Shown in pieces: positions 51,097 through 59,558 of a stretch of DNA of 64,000 nucleotides. The translations under genes were made by a program, and so were the position numbers. Position 1 is the first letter of the stretch, and every line of letters starts with the position of its first letter. A model generated the notes under the pieces. The model did no database searches and was not told the DNA's origin. It saw only the letters and a list, made by a program, of their open reading frames with translations. The stretch is from RGIG9060 sp052173655 (lineage in GTDB: Bacteria; Spirochaetota; Spirochaetia; Treponematales; Treponemataceae), in contig JBQMYD010000006.1 of assembly GCA_052173655.1 (NCBI GenBank), positions 1-64,000 on the forward strand. The letters are read 5' to 3'.

Positions 51097-51147
51097 AAAA
51101 AAGTTCTTGTTATATCTAAAAAATCATAATATTGATTTAAATAAAAA

Positions 51148-51202
51148 AAAGAGCCTGCTTAAAATTGAAACACAAACCATGCTCCAATAAAACAGACCCT
51201 TT
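51148..51202. terminator. Terminator after rpmE, between convergent genes
   Basis: AAAGAGCCTG (51148-51157) and CAGACCCTTT (51193-51202) pair with G-U tolerance, with T-runs in both orientations; mainly serves rpmE on the minus strand. Confidence 0.7.
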
Positions 51203-51218
51203 TTTTAACAAGCTGAAA

Positions 51219-51422
51219 TTAACCTTTAATGTTGTATCGTTTGTTAAATCTCTCAATACGACCTGCAGTATCAACAAGTTTTTGCTTACCCGTAAAAAAC
51301 GGATGACAAGCAGAACAAATTTCAACATTGATATTTGAAACTGTAGATCTAGTTTCAATCACATTACCGCAAACACAAGTAATTTTTGTTAATTGGTAAT
51401 CAGGATGAATACCCTCTTTCAT
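51219..51422 (-). CDS. rpmE: 50S ribosomal protein L31 (zinc-containing type)
   Basis: Ribosomal protein of 67 residues with the four-cysteine zinc pattern (CVCG...CSACH) and diagnostic HPFFTGKQKLVDTAGRIERFNKRY. Start ATG follows GGAGG. Located downstream of rho, the same neighbourhood as in T. pallidum. Being the C+ form it may be swapped for a zinc-free L31 under zinc limitation if a paralogue exists elsewhere. Confidence 0.97.
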   Translation of the reverse strand: MKEGIHPDYQLTKITCVCGNVIETRSTVSNINVEICSACHPFFTGKQKLVDTAGRIERFNKRYNIKG

Positions 51423-51526
51423 TTTTAACCTCCATTTTGCCCTACAGCGCGGAATTTAATCAAAACGCTGTCACAAAATACACGTCTTAGTATATACAAA
51501 ACAGATATTTATTTCAATAGGCTTAA

Positions 51527-53113
51527 TTAAGCCATTTCTGTAGTGTTCATTGATTTTAAGAAAGCCTCATTATCTTTTGTTTTTGACATTCTATCACGAA
51601 TAAGTTCGATGATTTCTGTATCATCCATAGGGCTAATAACCTTTCGTAAAACCCAAATTTTTTGCAATTCTTCTTCTGTCAAAAGTAATTCTTCTTTTCT
51701 TGTTCCTGATTTTTTTATACTGATTGCAGGAAAAAGTCGTCTTTCAGCTAACTTTCTTTCAAGGTCAATTTCCATATTTCCGGTTCCCTTGAACTCTTCA
51801 AAAATGACTTCATCCATTCTACTTCCGGTTTCAATCAGTGCCGTTGAAATAATAGTCAAACTTCCACCTTCTTCAACGTTTCGAGCTGCACCAAAAAACC
51901 GTTTAGGCTTGAAAAGTGCATTAGAGTCAACCCCTCCGGAAAGAACTTTTCCTGATGTTTGTACAGTTTGATTATATGCCCGTGCCAAACGCGTAATTGA
52001 ATCAAGGAAAATCACAACATCTTTTTTATGCTCCACCAGTCGCTTTGCCTTTTCCAAAACCATTTCTGCAACCTGAACGTGCCGTGTAGCCTGTTCATCA
52101 AAAGTTGAGGAAATAACTTCTGCATGAATTGAACGCTCCATTTCGGTAACTTCTTCCGGTCTTTCATCAATTAGAAGAACAATAAGATGAACTTCAGGAT
52201 GATTTGCCGTTATTGCATTTGCAATTTTTTGCATTAAAATAGTCTTTCCTGCCTTGGGAGGAGCAACAATTAAAGAACGCTGCCCTTTTCCGATAGGACA
52301 AAACAAATCCATAATTCTTGTAGAATACTCTTTTGTTTCAGTTTCAAGACGAAGTTTCTCATTAGGATAAAGCGGTGTTAAATTTTCAAAAGGAATACGA
52401 GTTTGAGCGACTCTGGTTTCATCATCATTTACGGTTTCAATTCTCAAAAGTGCAAAAAATCTTTCACCATCTTTAGGACTTCTTATTTGCCCAAAAATTG
52501 TATCACCTGTTTTTAAATTGAAAAGTCTTATTTGGCTTGGAGAAATATAAATATCTTCAGGACCGGGAAGATAACTATTTACCGAAGACCTCAAAAATCC
52601 GTAGCCATCCGGTAGAATTTCCAAAGCACCGCTTGCAAAAATTACTCCTCCGTGTTCAGTATGTACTTTCAAGATAGTATATACCAAATCTTGTTTTTTT
52701 AAAGGTCCCAAATCTTCACGGTTCAGTCCGTATCTTTCGGCAAGAGATCTAAGTTCTTGCATTCCCATCTTTGAAAGCTCGTTTATAGAAAGACGAGGCT
52801 TTGACTCTTGTGCCGCTTCTTCTTCCGGAGTTAAATCAACCTGAGGTGCCTCAGAAAATTTTTCAAATCGTTCAAGACGATCATTGGAATTTCTGTCGCG
52901 CCGTTGAACCGTTCTTCTTTTTACGCCGGTTCTTACTGCTGATTTTTTTCGTTGATAACGCTTTTCTCCGGAATCAAGATTTTCATTTTCCTCTTGCTTT
53001 TCAAAACTTTCAGACTTTTTTTCTACATCATTTTCAGAGCTACTTTGCGGCATTTCGGTATTCATAGTTACAGCCGCCTCACTGTTTTGTTCATCAATGA
53101 GCTCAAGTTGCAT
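51527..53113 (-). CDS. rho: Transcription termination factor Rho
   Basis: Hexameric RNA helicase of 528 residues. A charged N-terminal extension (about 1-105; Glu/Ser-rich, then basic KKSAVRTGVKRRTVQRRDR) precedes Rho_N (LSKMGMQELRSLAERYGL), the RNA-binding cold-shock fold (YGFLRS...YLPGPEDIYISPSQIRLFNL), Walker A PPKAGKTILM, Walker B VLLIDERPEEVTE and Q-loop region SGGVDSNALFKPKRFFGAARN. Extra N-terminal regions are common in Rho of some phyla. Start ATG after AGGGG. Likely cotranscribed with rpmE. Confidence 0.96.
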   Translation of the reverse strand: MQLELIDEQNSEAAVTMNTEMPQSSSENDVEKKSESFEKQEENENLDSGEKRYQRKKSAVRTGVKRRTVQRRDRNSNDRLERFEKFSEAPQVDLTPEEEAAQESKPRLSINELSKMGMQELRSLAERYGLNREDLGPLKKQDLVYTILKVHTEHGGVIFASGALEILPDGYGFLRSSVNSYLPGPEDIYISPSQIRLFNLKTGDTIFGQIRSPKDGERFFALLRIETVNDDETRVAQTRIPFENLTPLYPNEKLRLETETKEYSTRIMDLFCPIGKGQRSLIVAPPKAGKTILMQKIANAITANHPEVHLIVLLIDERPEEVTEMERSIHAEVISSTFDEQATRHVQVAEMVLEKAKRLVEHKKDVVIFLDSITRLARAYNQTVQTSGKVLSGGVDSNALFKPKRFFGAARNVEEGGSLTIISTALIETGSRMDEVIFEEFKGTGNMEIDLERKLAERRLFPAISIKKSGTRKEELLLTEEELQKIWVLRKVISPMDDTEIIELIRDRMSKTKDNEAFLKSMNTTEMA

Positions 53114-53239
53114 AAAACTACCCCTATTGTAATAAATTTTCTTACAGAAAAATCTTGATTATACGCTTAGATTATTTTTTTTCGGATTGAACAAATAGAC
53201 ACTTAGTTAAAAAAAATTCTACATAAGTTTAGCATAGAT

Positions 53240-53668
53240 TTAATTATTGTCAATACCCTTATAAATTTCCAAAGAATCTTTGTATTCTGAGGATGTCATG
53301 GCAAAAATATCTGTTTTTTCAGTCTGTTCAACCATTGAAACTTTTCCCTGAAAATCAACTCCGTCTTCAATACGGAGCTTTGCAGCTTTAATATTTCCCT
53401 GAATTGAACTTCCTGTCTTCAGCTCAACAAAATCGTTGACACTTATATCGCCTTTTACCTTGCCGGCAATGACGGCAGAATTTGCAGTAATGGAATCTAC
53501 AGAACAAACGGCTTCTTTTGAAATTTCAAGTTCACCGGTAGCATTTATCGTACCATTGAATGTTCCTGTTATAATCAAACTATCTTTAAAGGTCAACTCG
53601 CCAAAAAATTCCGTTTCAGCACCTAAAATAGTAACTCTATTATCTTTAGTTTGAAAAACCTGTTTCAT
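53240..53668 (-). CDS. Bactofilin-family cytoskeletal protein
   Basis: Protein of 142 residues with the DUF583 beta-helix: TILGAETEFFGELTFKDSLIITGTFNGTINATGELEISKEAVCSVDSI...NSAVIAGKVKGDISVNDFVELKTGSSIQGNIKAAKLRIEDGVDFQGK. Bactofilins polymerise without nucleotide and in spirochaetes shape the cell and organise wall synthesis. Start follows GGAG. Lies between HU and rho; separate spacing suggests its own unit. Confidence 0.93.
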   Translation of the reverse strand: MKQVFQTKDNRVTILGAETEFFGELTFKDSLIITGTFNGTINATGELEISKEAVCSVDSITANSAVIAGKVKGDISVNDFVELKTGSSIQGNIKAAKLRIEDGVDFQGKVSMVEQTEKTDIFAMTSSEYKDSLEIYKGIDNN

Positions 53669-53692
53669 AAAAGCTCCAAAGAATTAATCCAA

Positions 53693-54004
53693 TTATGCTT
53701 CATCAACAGGTAAATTCCATACAGAACTTTTTAGATCCTGTCCGGCTCTAAAAACCGCCACATAGTGAGGAGGAACAGACACCTTTTCACCATTTCTCGG
53801 ATTTCTGGCACTTTCTTTGCCTTTGCGTAGTCGTGTTTCAAAAGTACCGAAACCTCTTAATTCAATCGTAGATGATTTTTTTAAAGAAGTCTTTAATTCA
53901 TCTAAAAATAAATCCACAATGTTTTGTATTGTTTTTTTTTCATAATTAGTCCCCTCGTAGATAGAATCAACAATATCAAACTTTGTAACTTTATTTGAAC
54001 CCAT
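53693..54004 (-). CDS. HU-type DNA-binding protein
   Basis: Protein of 103 residues with the bacterial histone-like fold: TKFDIVDSIYEGTNYEKKTIQNIVDLFLDELKTSLKKSSTIELRGFGTFETRLRKGKESARNPRNGEKVSVPPHYVAVFRAGQDLK. The intercalating-loop motif RNPRNGE is present. Start at ATG 54004 (MGSNKVTK), preceded by GAGGGGAA; the frame opens 13 codons earlier without a ribosome site. HU/IHF-like; DNA bending in the nucleoid. Confidence 0.95.
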   Translation of the reverse strand: MGSNKVTKFDIVDSIYEGTNYEKKTIQNIVDLFLDELKTSLKKSSTIELRGFGTFETRLRKGKESARNPRNGEKVSVPPHYVAVFRAGQDLKSSVWNLPVDEA

Positions 54005-54078
54005 AGAAATAAATTCCCCTCTAAAAAACCAGGTTGCGAACATAAAAAATTCACAACCTTAAAAAAAATTATAAAAAC

Positions 54079-54351
54079 CTAGTTAGCAGCAAAAGAAACA
54101 TTAAAGAATTTTGTCATTCTTGACTTTTTTCGTGCAACAGCTTTCTTTGTCAAAATACCTTTACCGGCAACAGTATCCAATTCTTTTATAAGAACTTTTA
54201 AATTTTCACCGGCAGCATTCTGATCTTTTGCATGAACAGATTCAACAAATTTTCGTTCAAAAGTATGAACAGTACTCTTTGCCGACTTATTTCGCATTCG
54301 TCGAACTTCACTCTGTTTGTGCCTTTTTGCAGCAGAATCTTTACAGTTCAA
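54079..54351 (-). CDS. rpsT: 30S ribosomal protein S20
   Basis: Protein of 90 residues matching S20: SAAKRHKQSEVRRMRNKSAKSTVHT at the N-terminus and DTVAGKGILTKKAVARKKSRMTKF at the C-terminus. Initiates at TTG (residue 1), the only start that keeps the conserved SAxKR N-terminus; GGGG lies 8 nt upstream. Nonstandard TTG initiation of rpsT is known in some bacteria (E. coli uses UUG), consistent here. Confidence 0.94.
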   Translation of the reverse strand: MNCKDSAAKRHKQSEVRRMRNKSAKSTVHTFERKFVESVHAKDQNAAGENLKVLIKELDTVAGKGILTKKAVARKKSRMTKFFNVSFAAN

Positions 54352-54458
54352 AGGAGTCCCCCCATCATCATTTTTATTTTACAATACATTAAACTTTACC
54401 GTTATAATGCATAAATCCAATTTTTTAAGCCAACTATACGTAAGCTCTTATGTTTTTT

Positions 54459-54629
54459 CTATTTGAAATCTTTCGGTCTTCGTTCAACACGTTTGCATTT
54501 TGTGCACTCTGCAACATTTTTCAATTTTCCGCTGTCAAACAAAGTTTTCATAACTACTTCACCGCCACATGAACAGAAAAATTTTTGTGTAGCAATCGTA
54601 GTACGAGAGTTTTTACTGGCACCTGCCAT
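54459..54629 (-). CDS. Small zinc-ribbon protein, 56 residues
   Basis: A 56-codon gene with strong support: ATG 54629 preceded by GGAGG with 8-nt spacing, ending at TAG 54459. Contains two CxxC-type pairs, CSCGG (C19, C21) and CTKC (C43, C46), suggesting a zinc ribbon, and a basic tail KCKRVERRPKDFK that recalls small ribosomal or RNA-associated proteins (an L33-like character). No signal peptide. Lies upstream of rpsT on the same strand. Below usual ORF length cut-offs, so likely missed by annotation. Confidence 0.8.
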   Translation of the reverse strand: MAGASKNSRTTIATQKFFCSCGGEVVMKTLFDSGKLKNVAECTKCKRVERRPKDFK

Positions 54630-54748
54630 AACCTAGCCTCCGCATATATGTTTATTCACTTATAATATAAGTTTTTAAAAACACTGTCAAGTATGCATAA
54701 AAACTTTAGACTTCTAATTCGTTATACTACAAAGAAAATCATGAAATA

Positions 54749-56848
54749 CTAACTCAAAAAATTTTCTATTCTTTTACAAATTTCAGCTGTTGTATCTATA
54801 CAATTTTTTACACTCGGGATACTTTGTAAAAAAATCTGACCGTAATATTTTTCAATAAGACGTTTATCCAGTACAGTTACAACTCCGTAATCAGAGTTTT
54901 TTCTCAAAAGTCTACCAAATCCCTGCCTGAATTTTATAATAGCTTCGGGAATACTTAGCTCCATAAATGAACTTCCACCCCTAGCCTCTATGTTTTCACA
55001 CTTTGAAGCAAAAACCGGGTCAGACGGAACCCCAAAAGGCAATTTTACAATTATTACATGCGAAAGGCTTTCTCCAGGAACATCAATTCCTTCCCAAAAA
55101 GAATAAGTTGCAAAAAGTGTACTGGAAATATCATTTTTAAAATTTTCCAATAATTTGAATCTATCTTCATCACCTTGTTTCAAAATTTTAAAATCATTGT
55201 CTTTTAAAGAAATAGAACAAGCTTGGTAAGCCTGTTTTAGTGATTCGTAGGACGTAAACAAAACGAGTGTACGTCCAAAAGATGATACAATAAGGCCGGG
55301 AAGAGAAGAATCTATATAGTTTTGAAAATTCTTATTTTCAGGCAATGGAGCATCAGTAGGGACCGAAAATAAAACATTTTTGTGATACGGAAAGGGAGAA
55401 TCGAATTTTGCACAGATAATACGTTCGTTATCAGAATAATTTATTCCTACACGACTAAGCCAGTAATTAAAAGAGTTTGCAATACTTAATGTTGCCGATG
55501 TACAAACAACGGTTTTCATTTGTTCAAAAACCCCGTGATATAAAAAATCGGAAATATCAATAGGAGTTTCATTATAGTGAATGTATTTCCCGTTTTCTAT
55601 CCAAAAGACAAGCTCTCTATTTTTTTCCCATTCGATAAAATTATTACAAAATGTTGTACACTCTTCTATTTTTTTTATGACAGAGCGTGCTTCAAAAACC
55701 TGATCTGATTCCCTATCATCAAAAGAAAGAGCATTGATCATATTATTCATAAAACCTGTAATATTTTGCAAATCCATTGATATTCTTCTAAAAGATTCAA
55801 GTATCTCAACGGCAGAAAATACAGTCTTGTCAGATAATCTAAAAGTATAAGAGCTAGTCAAAAGGATTTTTGCATTTTCATCTAAAAGCTGCAAATCCTT
55901 ATCCAAAACAGCAATATATTCAATCAATTTTGAAATATCGCAGCGGGTAGTTGAAAGAGTTTCTATTGAAAAATAAAGTCCGGATTGATTGCCATTTAAA
56001 TTGCGATATAACTGTCTTACGTGTTTTTGAATTTTAAACTTTGTAAACGACTGTGAAAAAAAACTTGTTGCAGCATTTTCAATACCATGAGCCTCATCAA
56101 AAATAAGGCGTTTATATGCAGGAAGAATAGCTGTATCGGAAAATTTTGAATTCACTCGCATTTGAATGTCAGCAAAAAGCAAATGATGATTTACTATAAT
56201 GACCTGAGATTCATTTGCCTTTTTTTTCATTTTCATGACAAAACATTTATTTTTGAAAGAACATCGATTTCCAAGGCAAGAATCACTTTCAGAACAAATT
56301 TGTTGCCACAAAGCATTTGAAAAACTGAACTGCAAATCCGATTTACTTCCCGAATTCGTAACTTCAATCCAATCTTTTATTTTGGTAATTTCGTCGATTT
56401 CTTCCGTAAAAAGATCATTGTTCTTTAAAAACTCTGAAAATCGTCGTAAACAAATAAAGTTTTGTCTTCCTTTTACAAGAAATGTCTTAACTTTTTTTCC
56501 GGTAATTTTTTCTGCAAGCGGTAAATCTTTTTCAAAAATTTGTTGCTGAAGATTTATGGTACCTGTTGAAATTATTATCCGCTCTTTATTTGTTGAAGCC
56601 CATATCAATGCAGGAATCAAATAGGCAAAAGATTTACCGACCCCGGTACCGGCTTCAAAAATACCGATTTTTTCATCATTAAACGCATCACAAATATTTG
56701 CAAGTAATTGAATCTGACTGTCTCTTTGTTCAAAATCTTCGCTGATCCTGTCAAGAAAACCGCCTGTACTTATAAGATCACAGGTTTTTTCCACATCAAT
56801 GGGAATAATTTTTTTGTCTTGGAAATTTTCATCATCAAAAAAATTCAT
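54749..56848 (-). CDS. dinG: DinG-type DNA/RNA helicase (XPD-like superfamily 2)
   Basis: Protein of 699 residues. Motif I EAGTGVGKSFAYLIPAL, an Fe-S cysteine cluster region (CLRR..., CSESDSCLGNRCSFKNKCF), DEAH box FDEAHGIENAA, SFWEGIDVPGESL and C-terminal QGFGRLLRKNSDYG. The four Cys (about 180-205) fit the Fe-S cluster of DinG/XPD, which resolves R-loops and D-loops. No ribosome site is evident at ATG 56848; it begins a few nt after the tRNA-Glu terminator. Confidence 0.92.
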   Translation of the reverse strand: MNFFDDENFQDKKIIPIDVEKTCDLISTGGFLDRISEDFEQRDSQIQLLANICDAFNDEKIGIFEAGTGVGKSFAYLIPALIWASTNKERIIISTGTINLQQQIFEKDLPLAEKITGKKVKTFLVKGRQNFICLRRFSEFLKNNDLFTEEIDEITKIKDWIEVTNSGSKSDLQFSFSNALWQQICSESDSCLGNRCSFKNKCFVMKMKKKANESQVIIVNHHLLFADIQMRVNSKFSDTAILPAYKRLIFDEAHGIENAATSFFSQSFTKFKIQKHVRQLYRNLNGNQSGLYFSIETLSTTRCDISKLIEYIAVLDKDLQLLDENAKILLTSSYTFRLSDKTVFSAVEILESFRRISMDLQNITGFMNNMINALSFDDRESDQVFEARSVIKKIEECTTFCNNFIEWEKNRELVFWIENGKYIHYNETPIDISDFLYHGVFEQMKTVVCTSATLSIANSFNYWLSRVGINYSDNERIICAKFDSPFPYHKNVLFSVPTDAPLPENKNFQNYIDSSLPGLIVSSFGRTLVLFTSYESLKQAYQACSISLKDNDFKILKQGDEDRFKLLENFKNDISSTLFATYSFWEGIDVPGESLSHVIIVKLPFGVPSDPVFASKCENIEARGGSSFMELSIPEAIIKFRQGFGRLLRKNSDYGVVTVLDKRLIEKYYGQIFLQSIPSVKNCIDTTAEICKRIENFLS

Positions 56849-56866
56849 TTTTATTTAAAACAAAAA

Positions 56867-56890
56867 AATCCTTGCAAAAATACAAGGATT
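56867..56890 (-). terminator. Terminator of tRNA-Glu
   Basis: AATCCTTG/CAAGGATT 8-bp stem (56867-56874 with 56883-56890) followed by a T-run on the minus strand. Confidence 0.75.
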
Positions 56891-56896
56891 AAATCT

Positions 56897-56968
56897 CATC
56901 GCCTAGGGGAATTGAACCCCTGTTGTCGGGATGAAAACCCGATGTCCTAACCACTAGACGAAGGCGAC
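56897..56968 (-). tRNA. tRNA-Glu (anticodon TTC)
   Basis: Acceptor GTCGCCT/AGGCGAT with a G-U first pair, anticodon stem TCGGG/CCCGA with loop TTTTCAT, T-loop GTTCAATT. CCA not encoded. Confidence 0.93.
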
Positions 56969-56993
56969 ATGGTCGGTACGCTCCAACTCCTAT

Positions 56994-57022
56994 ATACTAT
57001 AAAATTTAGAAACTTTGGTCAA
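56994..57022 (-). promoter_or_regulatory. Promoter of tRNA-Glu
   Basis: TTGACC (57017-57022, minus), 17-nt spacer, TAGTAT (56994-56999). The overlapping TATAGT would give 15-nt spacing. Confidence 0.6.
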
Positions 57023-57061
57023 TAGATTTTCCGTGTTTGTTAGCAATAAAATAAAAAAAAA

Positions 57062-58312
57062 CTAAAAATCCATACCCAATTTCGATATCAATTTATCATG
57101 CAAAGCCTGAACTTCATTATCATCTATCCCTAAAGAAATCGCTTTTTGTAAATCGGACATAGAACGAGCATAGTCTGCCTCATGATAATAAGTCAAAGCT
57201 CTCCTAAAATAAGTATGAGACTGATATTCATTTTTTTCGATCGATTTTGAAAAATATTCCAGAGCTTTTTCATCTTGTTCAAGAACATTATAAACAATTC
57301 CTGCATAATAAAACGATCTAAAATTCGTAGGATCTTGTTCACAACTTGCAAGAAAATCCTGCAAAGCTTCTTCAAAGCGACTCATAGCAAATTTTGCAAT
57401 TCCTCTATGCTTATAAATAACGCCAAGAACAATATTATTTATCTGAGTATTCATTTCGATGATCTGTGTGTAAATATCCACTGCTTTTTCCAAATCACCT
57501 GCATTGTGTGCCTGAATAGCATCAAGGATCATATCATCGATAGTAGAATGAACATAAGGACTTGAGGTATTTGATGAAACATCAAGAGGCGGCTCTGAAA
57601 TATCAGTTGAAAAATCACTTATAATATTTTTTGAAATGCAATCTGCCTGCTCGTAAAAAGCCTCTCTACGACAAGTAAGCTCACGATTAAGTTTACTCTG
57701 ATAATCTCTAATTTCTTGAAAAATAATATCGGCAAGACTTAAACTTGCATTTATTGAAGCAAGTTTTCTTCTAAGAGGTAAATCAAAGGGCGAAAATTCA
57801 GACTTATACACCAATTCATGTTCCACTTCAGCCCAAGCATCCTGCAAAATAGTTCTAACCTGTATTTCACAAATTAAATTTTTAGGTAAAGGATATTCTT
57901 CATTCATAGCAAACGGAATTTCAACCAAAAAATGAATTGACTCATATCCAAATTCACTATAAGTTTTCTCAGAACCTTTACGTTCTATTTCTATAATGTT
58001 AAATAAGGATATTATTTGACTTTCAACCATCTGCAAATCTTCAAGAAAAGGACATATAATTCTAAGTCCTAATAAATCTGTAAGAACAGGTAATTTTTCA
58101 CCTGCTTCAATCTTAGGTTTGACTCTTAAAAGTTTTTTATAATAACTATCAAAATGTTTTATTCTGGATTTTACAGTAGGCATAGAACCCATAGACAAAT
58201 TAGATTTTAGGTACTTCTCCATTTCCTGCAAAACAAATGTAAAACTTTCTCTATAAGATTCATAATTCTGCTTAAGTTCCTGCTTATTCGGAAACAACAT
58301 ATATTCATCCAT
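57062..58312 (-). CDS. RelA/SpoT-domain (p)ppGpp synthetase fused to TPR repeats
   Basis: Protein of 416 residues. Residues about 20-190 form a RelA/SpoT nucleotidyltransferase: SRIKHFDSYYKKLL, LTDLLGLRIICPF (D..R), FGYESIHFLVEIP, and CEIQVRTILQDAWAEVEHELVYK. No HD hydrolase domain, TGS or ACT domain, so it is a synthetase-only alarmone enzyme, not a long RSH. Residues about 260-410 carry tetratricopeptide repeats (AVDIYTQIIEMNTQ, RFEEALQDFLASCEQDPTNFRSFYYAG, DEKALEYFSKSIEKNEYQSHTYFRRALTYYHEADYARSM). The TPR tail is not standard for small alarmone synthetases. No Shine-Dalgarno; a promoter ends 6 nt before ATG. Confidence 0.85.
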   Translation of the reverse strand: MDEYMLFPNKQELKQNYESYRESFTFVLQEMEKYLKSNLSMGSMPTVKSRIKHFDSYYKKLLRVKPKIEAGEKLPVLTDLLGLRIICPFLEDLQMVESQIISLFNIIEIERKGSEKTYSEFGYESIHFLVEIPFAMNEEYPLPKNLICEIQVRTILQDAWAEVEHELVYKSEFSPFDLPLRRKLASINASLSLADIIFQEIRDYQSKLNRELTCRREAFYEQADCISKNIISDFSTDISEPPLDVSSNTSSPYVHSTIDDMILDAIQAHNAGDLEKAVDIYTQIIEMNTQINNIVLGVIYKHRGIAKFAMSRFEEALQDFLASCEQDPTNFRSFYYAGIVYNVLEQDEKALEYFSKSIEKNEYQSHTYFRRALTYYHEADYARSMSDLQKAISLGIDDNEVQALHDKLISKLGMDF

Positions 58313-58318
58313 AAGTAC

Positions 58319-58347
58319 ATTCTATCATGACAATTACTATGATGCAA
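58319..58347 (-). promoter_or_regulatory. Promoter of the alarmone synthetase, leaderless type
   Basis: TTGCAT (58342-58347, minus), 17-nt spacer, TAGAAT (58319-58324) with TG one base upstream (extended -10), then 6 nt to ATG 58312. It lies directly downstream of the flaA terminator. Confidence 0.62.
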
Positions 58348-58356
58348 ACAAAAAAA

Positions 58357-58390
58357 AAACCGGACAGCCCCGCCATCCGGTTTTTTTATC
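58357..58390 (-). terminator. Terminator of flaA
   Basis: AAACCGGA/TCCGGTTT 8-bp stem (58357-58364 with 58376-58383) with flanking T-runs in both orientations; mainly ends flaA. Confidence 0.8.
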
Positions 58391-58405
58391 AACTAAGAGA
58401 GTAAA

Positions 58406-59461
58406 CTACTCTGAATCACTATTTGCACTCTTAAGTGAAGGCTGGAACTGATCTTCAGTTGCCATCTTCTGAGATTCAAGGAAACGCAAAACCTGCACTC
58501 CTCCGAATCTTGACATTTCAGCATTCTGTTTAGCTCTTTCTTTTGTTGTTATAATTCCCCACAAATCTTCATCAGCAATATCGCGTTCTGTGGTAAGAAC
58601 TGCTTTGTCGTAGATGATTTTTACATCTTTGAAATAACCGATAAAGTCATCACCTGCATCCATAGCATCCCTTGTAACTTGGAAACCGATGAATTTTGTA
58701 AAAGGCAATCCCCTAGGGTAGATAGGAACTACTCTGTATTCACGAGTACGAACATCGGAAATGTAGTTAGGATTATCCCACTGAAGTTCTCTCCATCCGT
58801 CAAACAAGAGATTTCCCATGTAATGTCTTCTTTCTACACCGTCAGTATCTTCGAGAATTACATACAAAGCATGAGGAAAGTTCATACCTTCTGTTGTAAC
58901 GGAAATTGATCGTATTGTTCCAACGTTCTTAACAATACCGTAACCGCCTTCAAATCGTGTTTTACCACTTGCCTTTTCCTCATCTGTAGGAGGCTGAAGG
59001 TTTCCATTCTCATCTGCAGTAGCCATAGGCTCATAAGCAGGAATTTCAAATGCAGGTTCAATCCGTGCATTTGCATTAGCTGCCCATGTAGGGAATAATA
59101 TTCTTACACCCATTACATTTTTACCTGCAAAAGGCTGAATAGACTCACTACTTACAGGAGCCGGTACAACTTTTGAAAGTGCCAAACTTGTAGTATTTTT
59201 TGCAGAAGAATTGAGTTTTACTTCCCAACTAGGTAAAACAAGGGAAGTTTTCATCAATGATTTCTGCTCATCAGTGAATGTAGCACCTGCTGTTACACTG
59301 AAATCCATAACAGTTCGTCCGTTCTGTGTTGCATTTCCATTGTCATCAGCACAAACATCGGCATCCAACAAAGTAAAATCGATAAGCATTGCTTCTTCAG
59401 CAAAAGCAAGTGTTCCTACCAGAAAGAACGCCATCAAAACCAAAATAAAAGTCTTTTTCAT
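58406..59461 (-). CDS. flaA: FlaA flagellar filament sheath protein
   Basis: Sheath protein of 351 residues with a cleavable signal (MKKTFILVLMAFFLVGTLAFA), unlike FlaB, as FlaA is exported by the Sec route to sheath the periplasmic filament. The mature part matches treponemal FlaA1: LIDFTLLDADV near the N-terminus, WEVKLNSSAKNT, VMGVRILFPTWAANANARIEP, and YKVVPIYPRGLPF-like VVPIYPRGLPFTKFIGF. The frame extends one TTG codon further, but ATG 59461 with GGAG upstream is preferred. Own sigma-70 promoter and terminator. Confidence 0.95.
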   Translation of the reverse strand: MKKTFILVLMAFFLVGTLAFAEEAMLIDFTLLDADVCADDNGNATQNGRTVMDFSVTAGATFTDEQKSLMKTSLVLPSWEVKLNSSAKNTTSLALSKVVPAPVSSESIQPFAGKNVMGVRILFPTWAANANARIEPAFEIPAYEPMATADENGNLQPPTDEEKASGKTRFEGGYGIVKNVGTIRSISVTTEGMNFPHALYVILEDTDGVERRHYMGNLLFDGWRELQWDNPNYISDVRTREYRVVPIYPRGLPFTKFIGFQVTRDAMDAGDDFIGYFKDVKIIYDKAVLTTERDIADEDLWGIITTKERAKQNAEMSRFGGVQVLRFLESQKMATEDQFQPSLKSANSDSE

Positions 59462-59503
59462 CAAAAAGCTCCTTCTCTTTATACATACTGTAGCTATATT
59501 TAA

Positions 59504-59531
59504 AGTATACCTATGTAAAATCTTTTGTCAA
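59504..59531 (-). promoter_or_regulatory. Sigma-70 promoter of flaA
   Basis: TTGACA (59526-59531, minus), 16-nt spacer, TATACT (59504-59509). Unlike flaB, no sigma-28-like element is seen. Confidence 0.7.
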
Positions 59532-59558
59532 TGTTTTTTTTTGATTTTTGCCGAAATT

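Noticed and set aside
56848..56867. Leaderless promoter for dinG
   Set aside because: No -10/-35 pair fits at 6-8 nt from the ATG; the AT-rich stretch is the tRNA-Glu terminator T-run.
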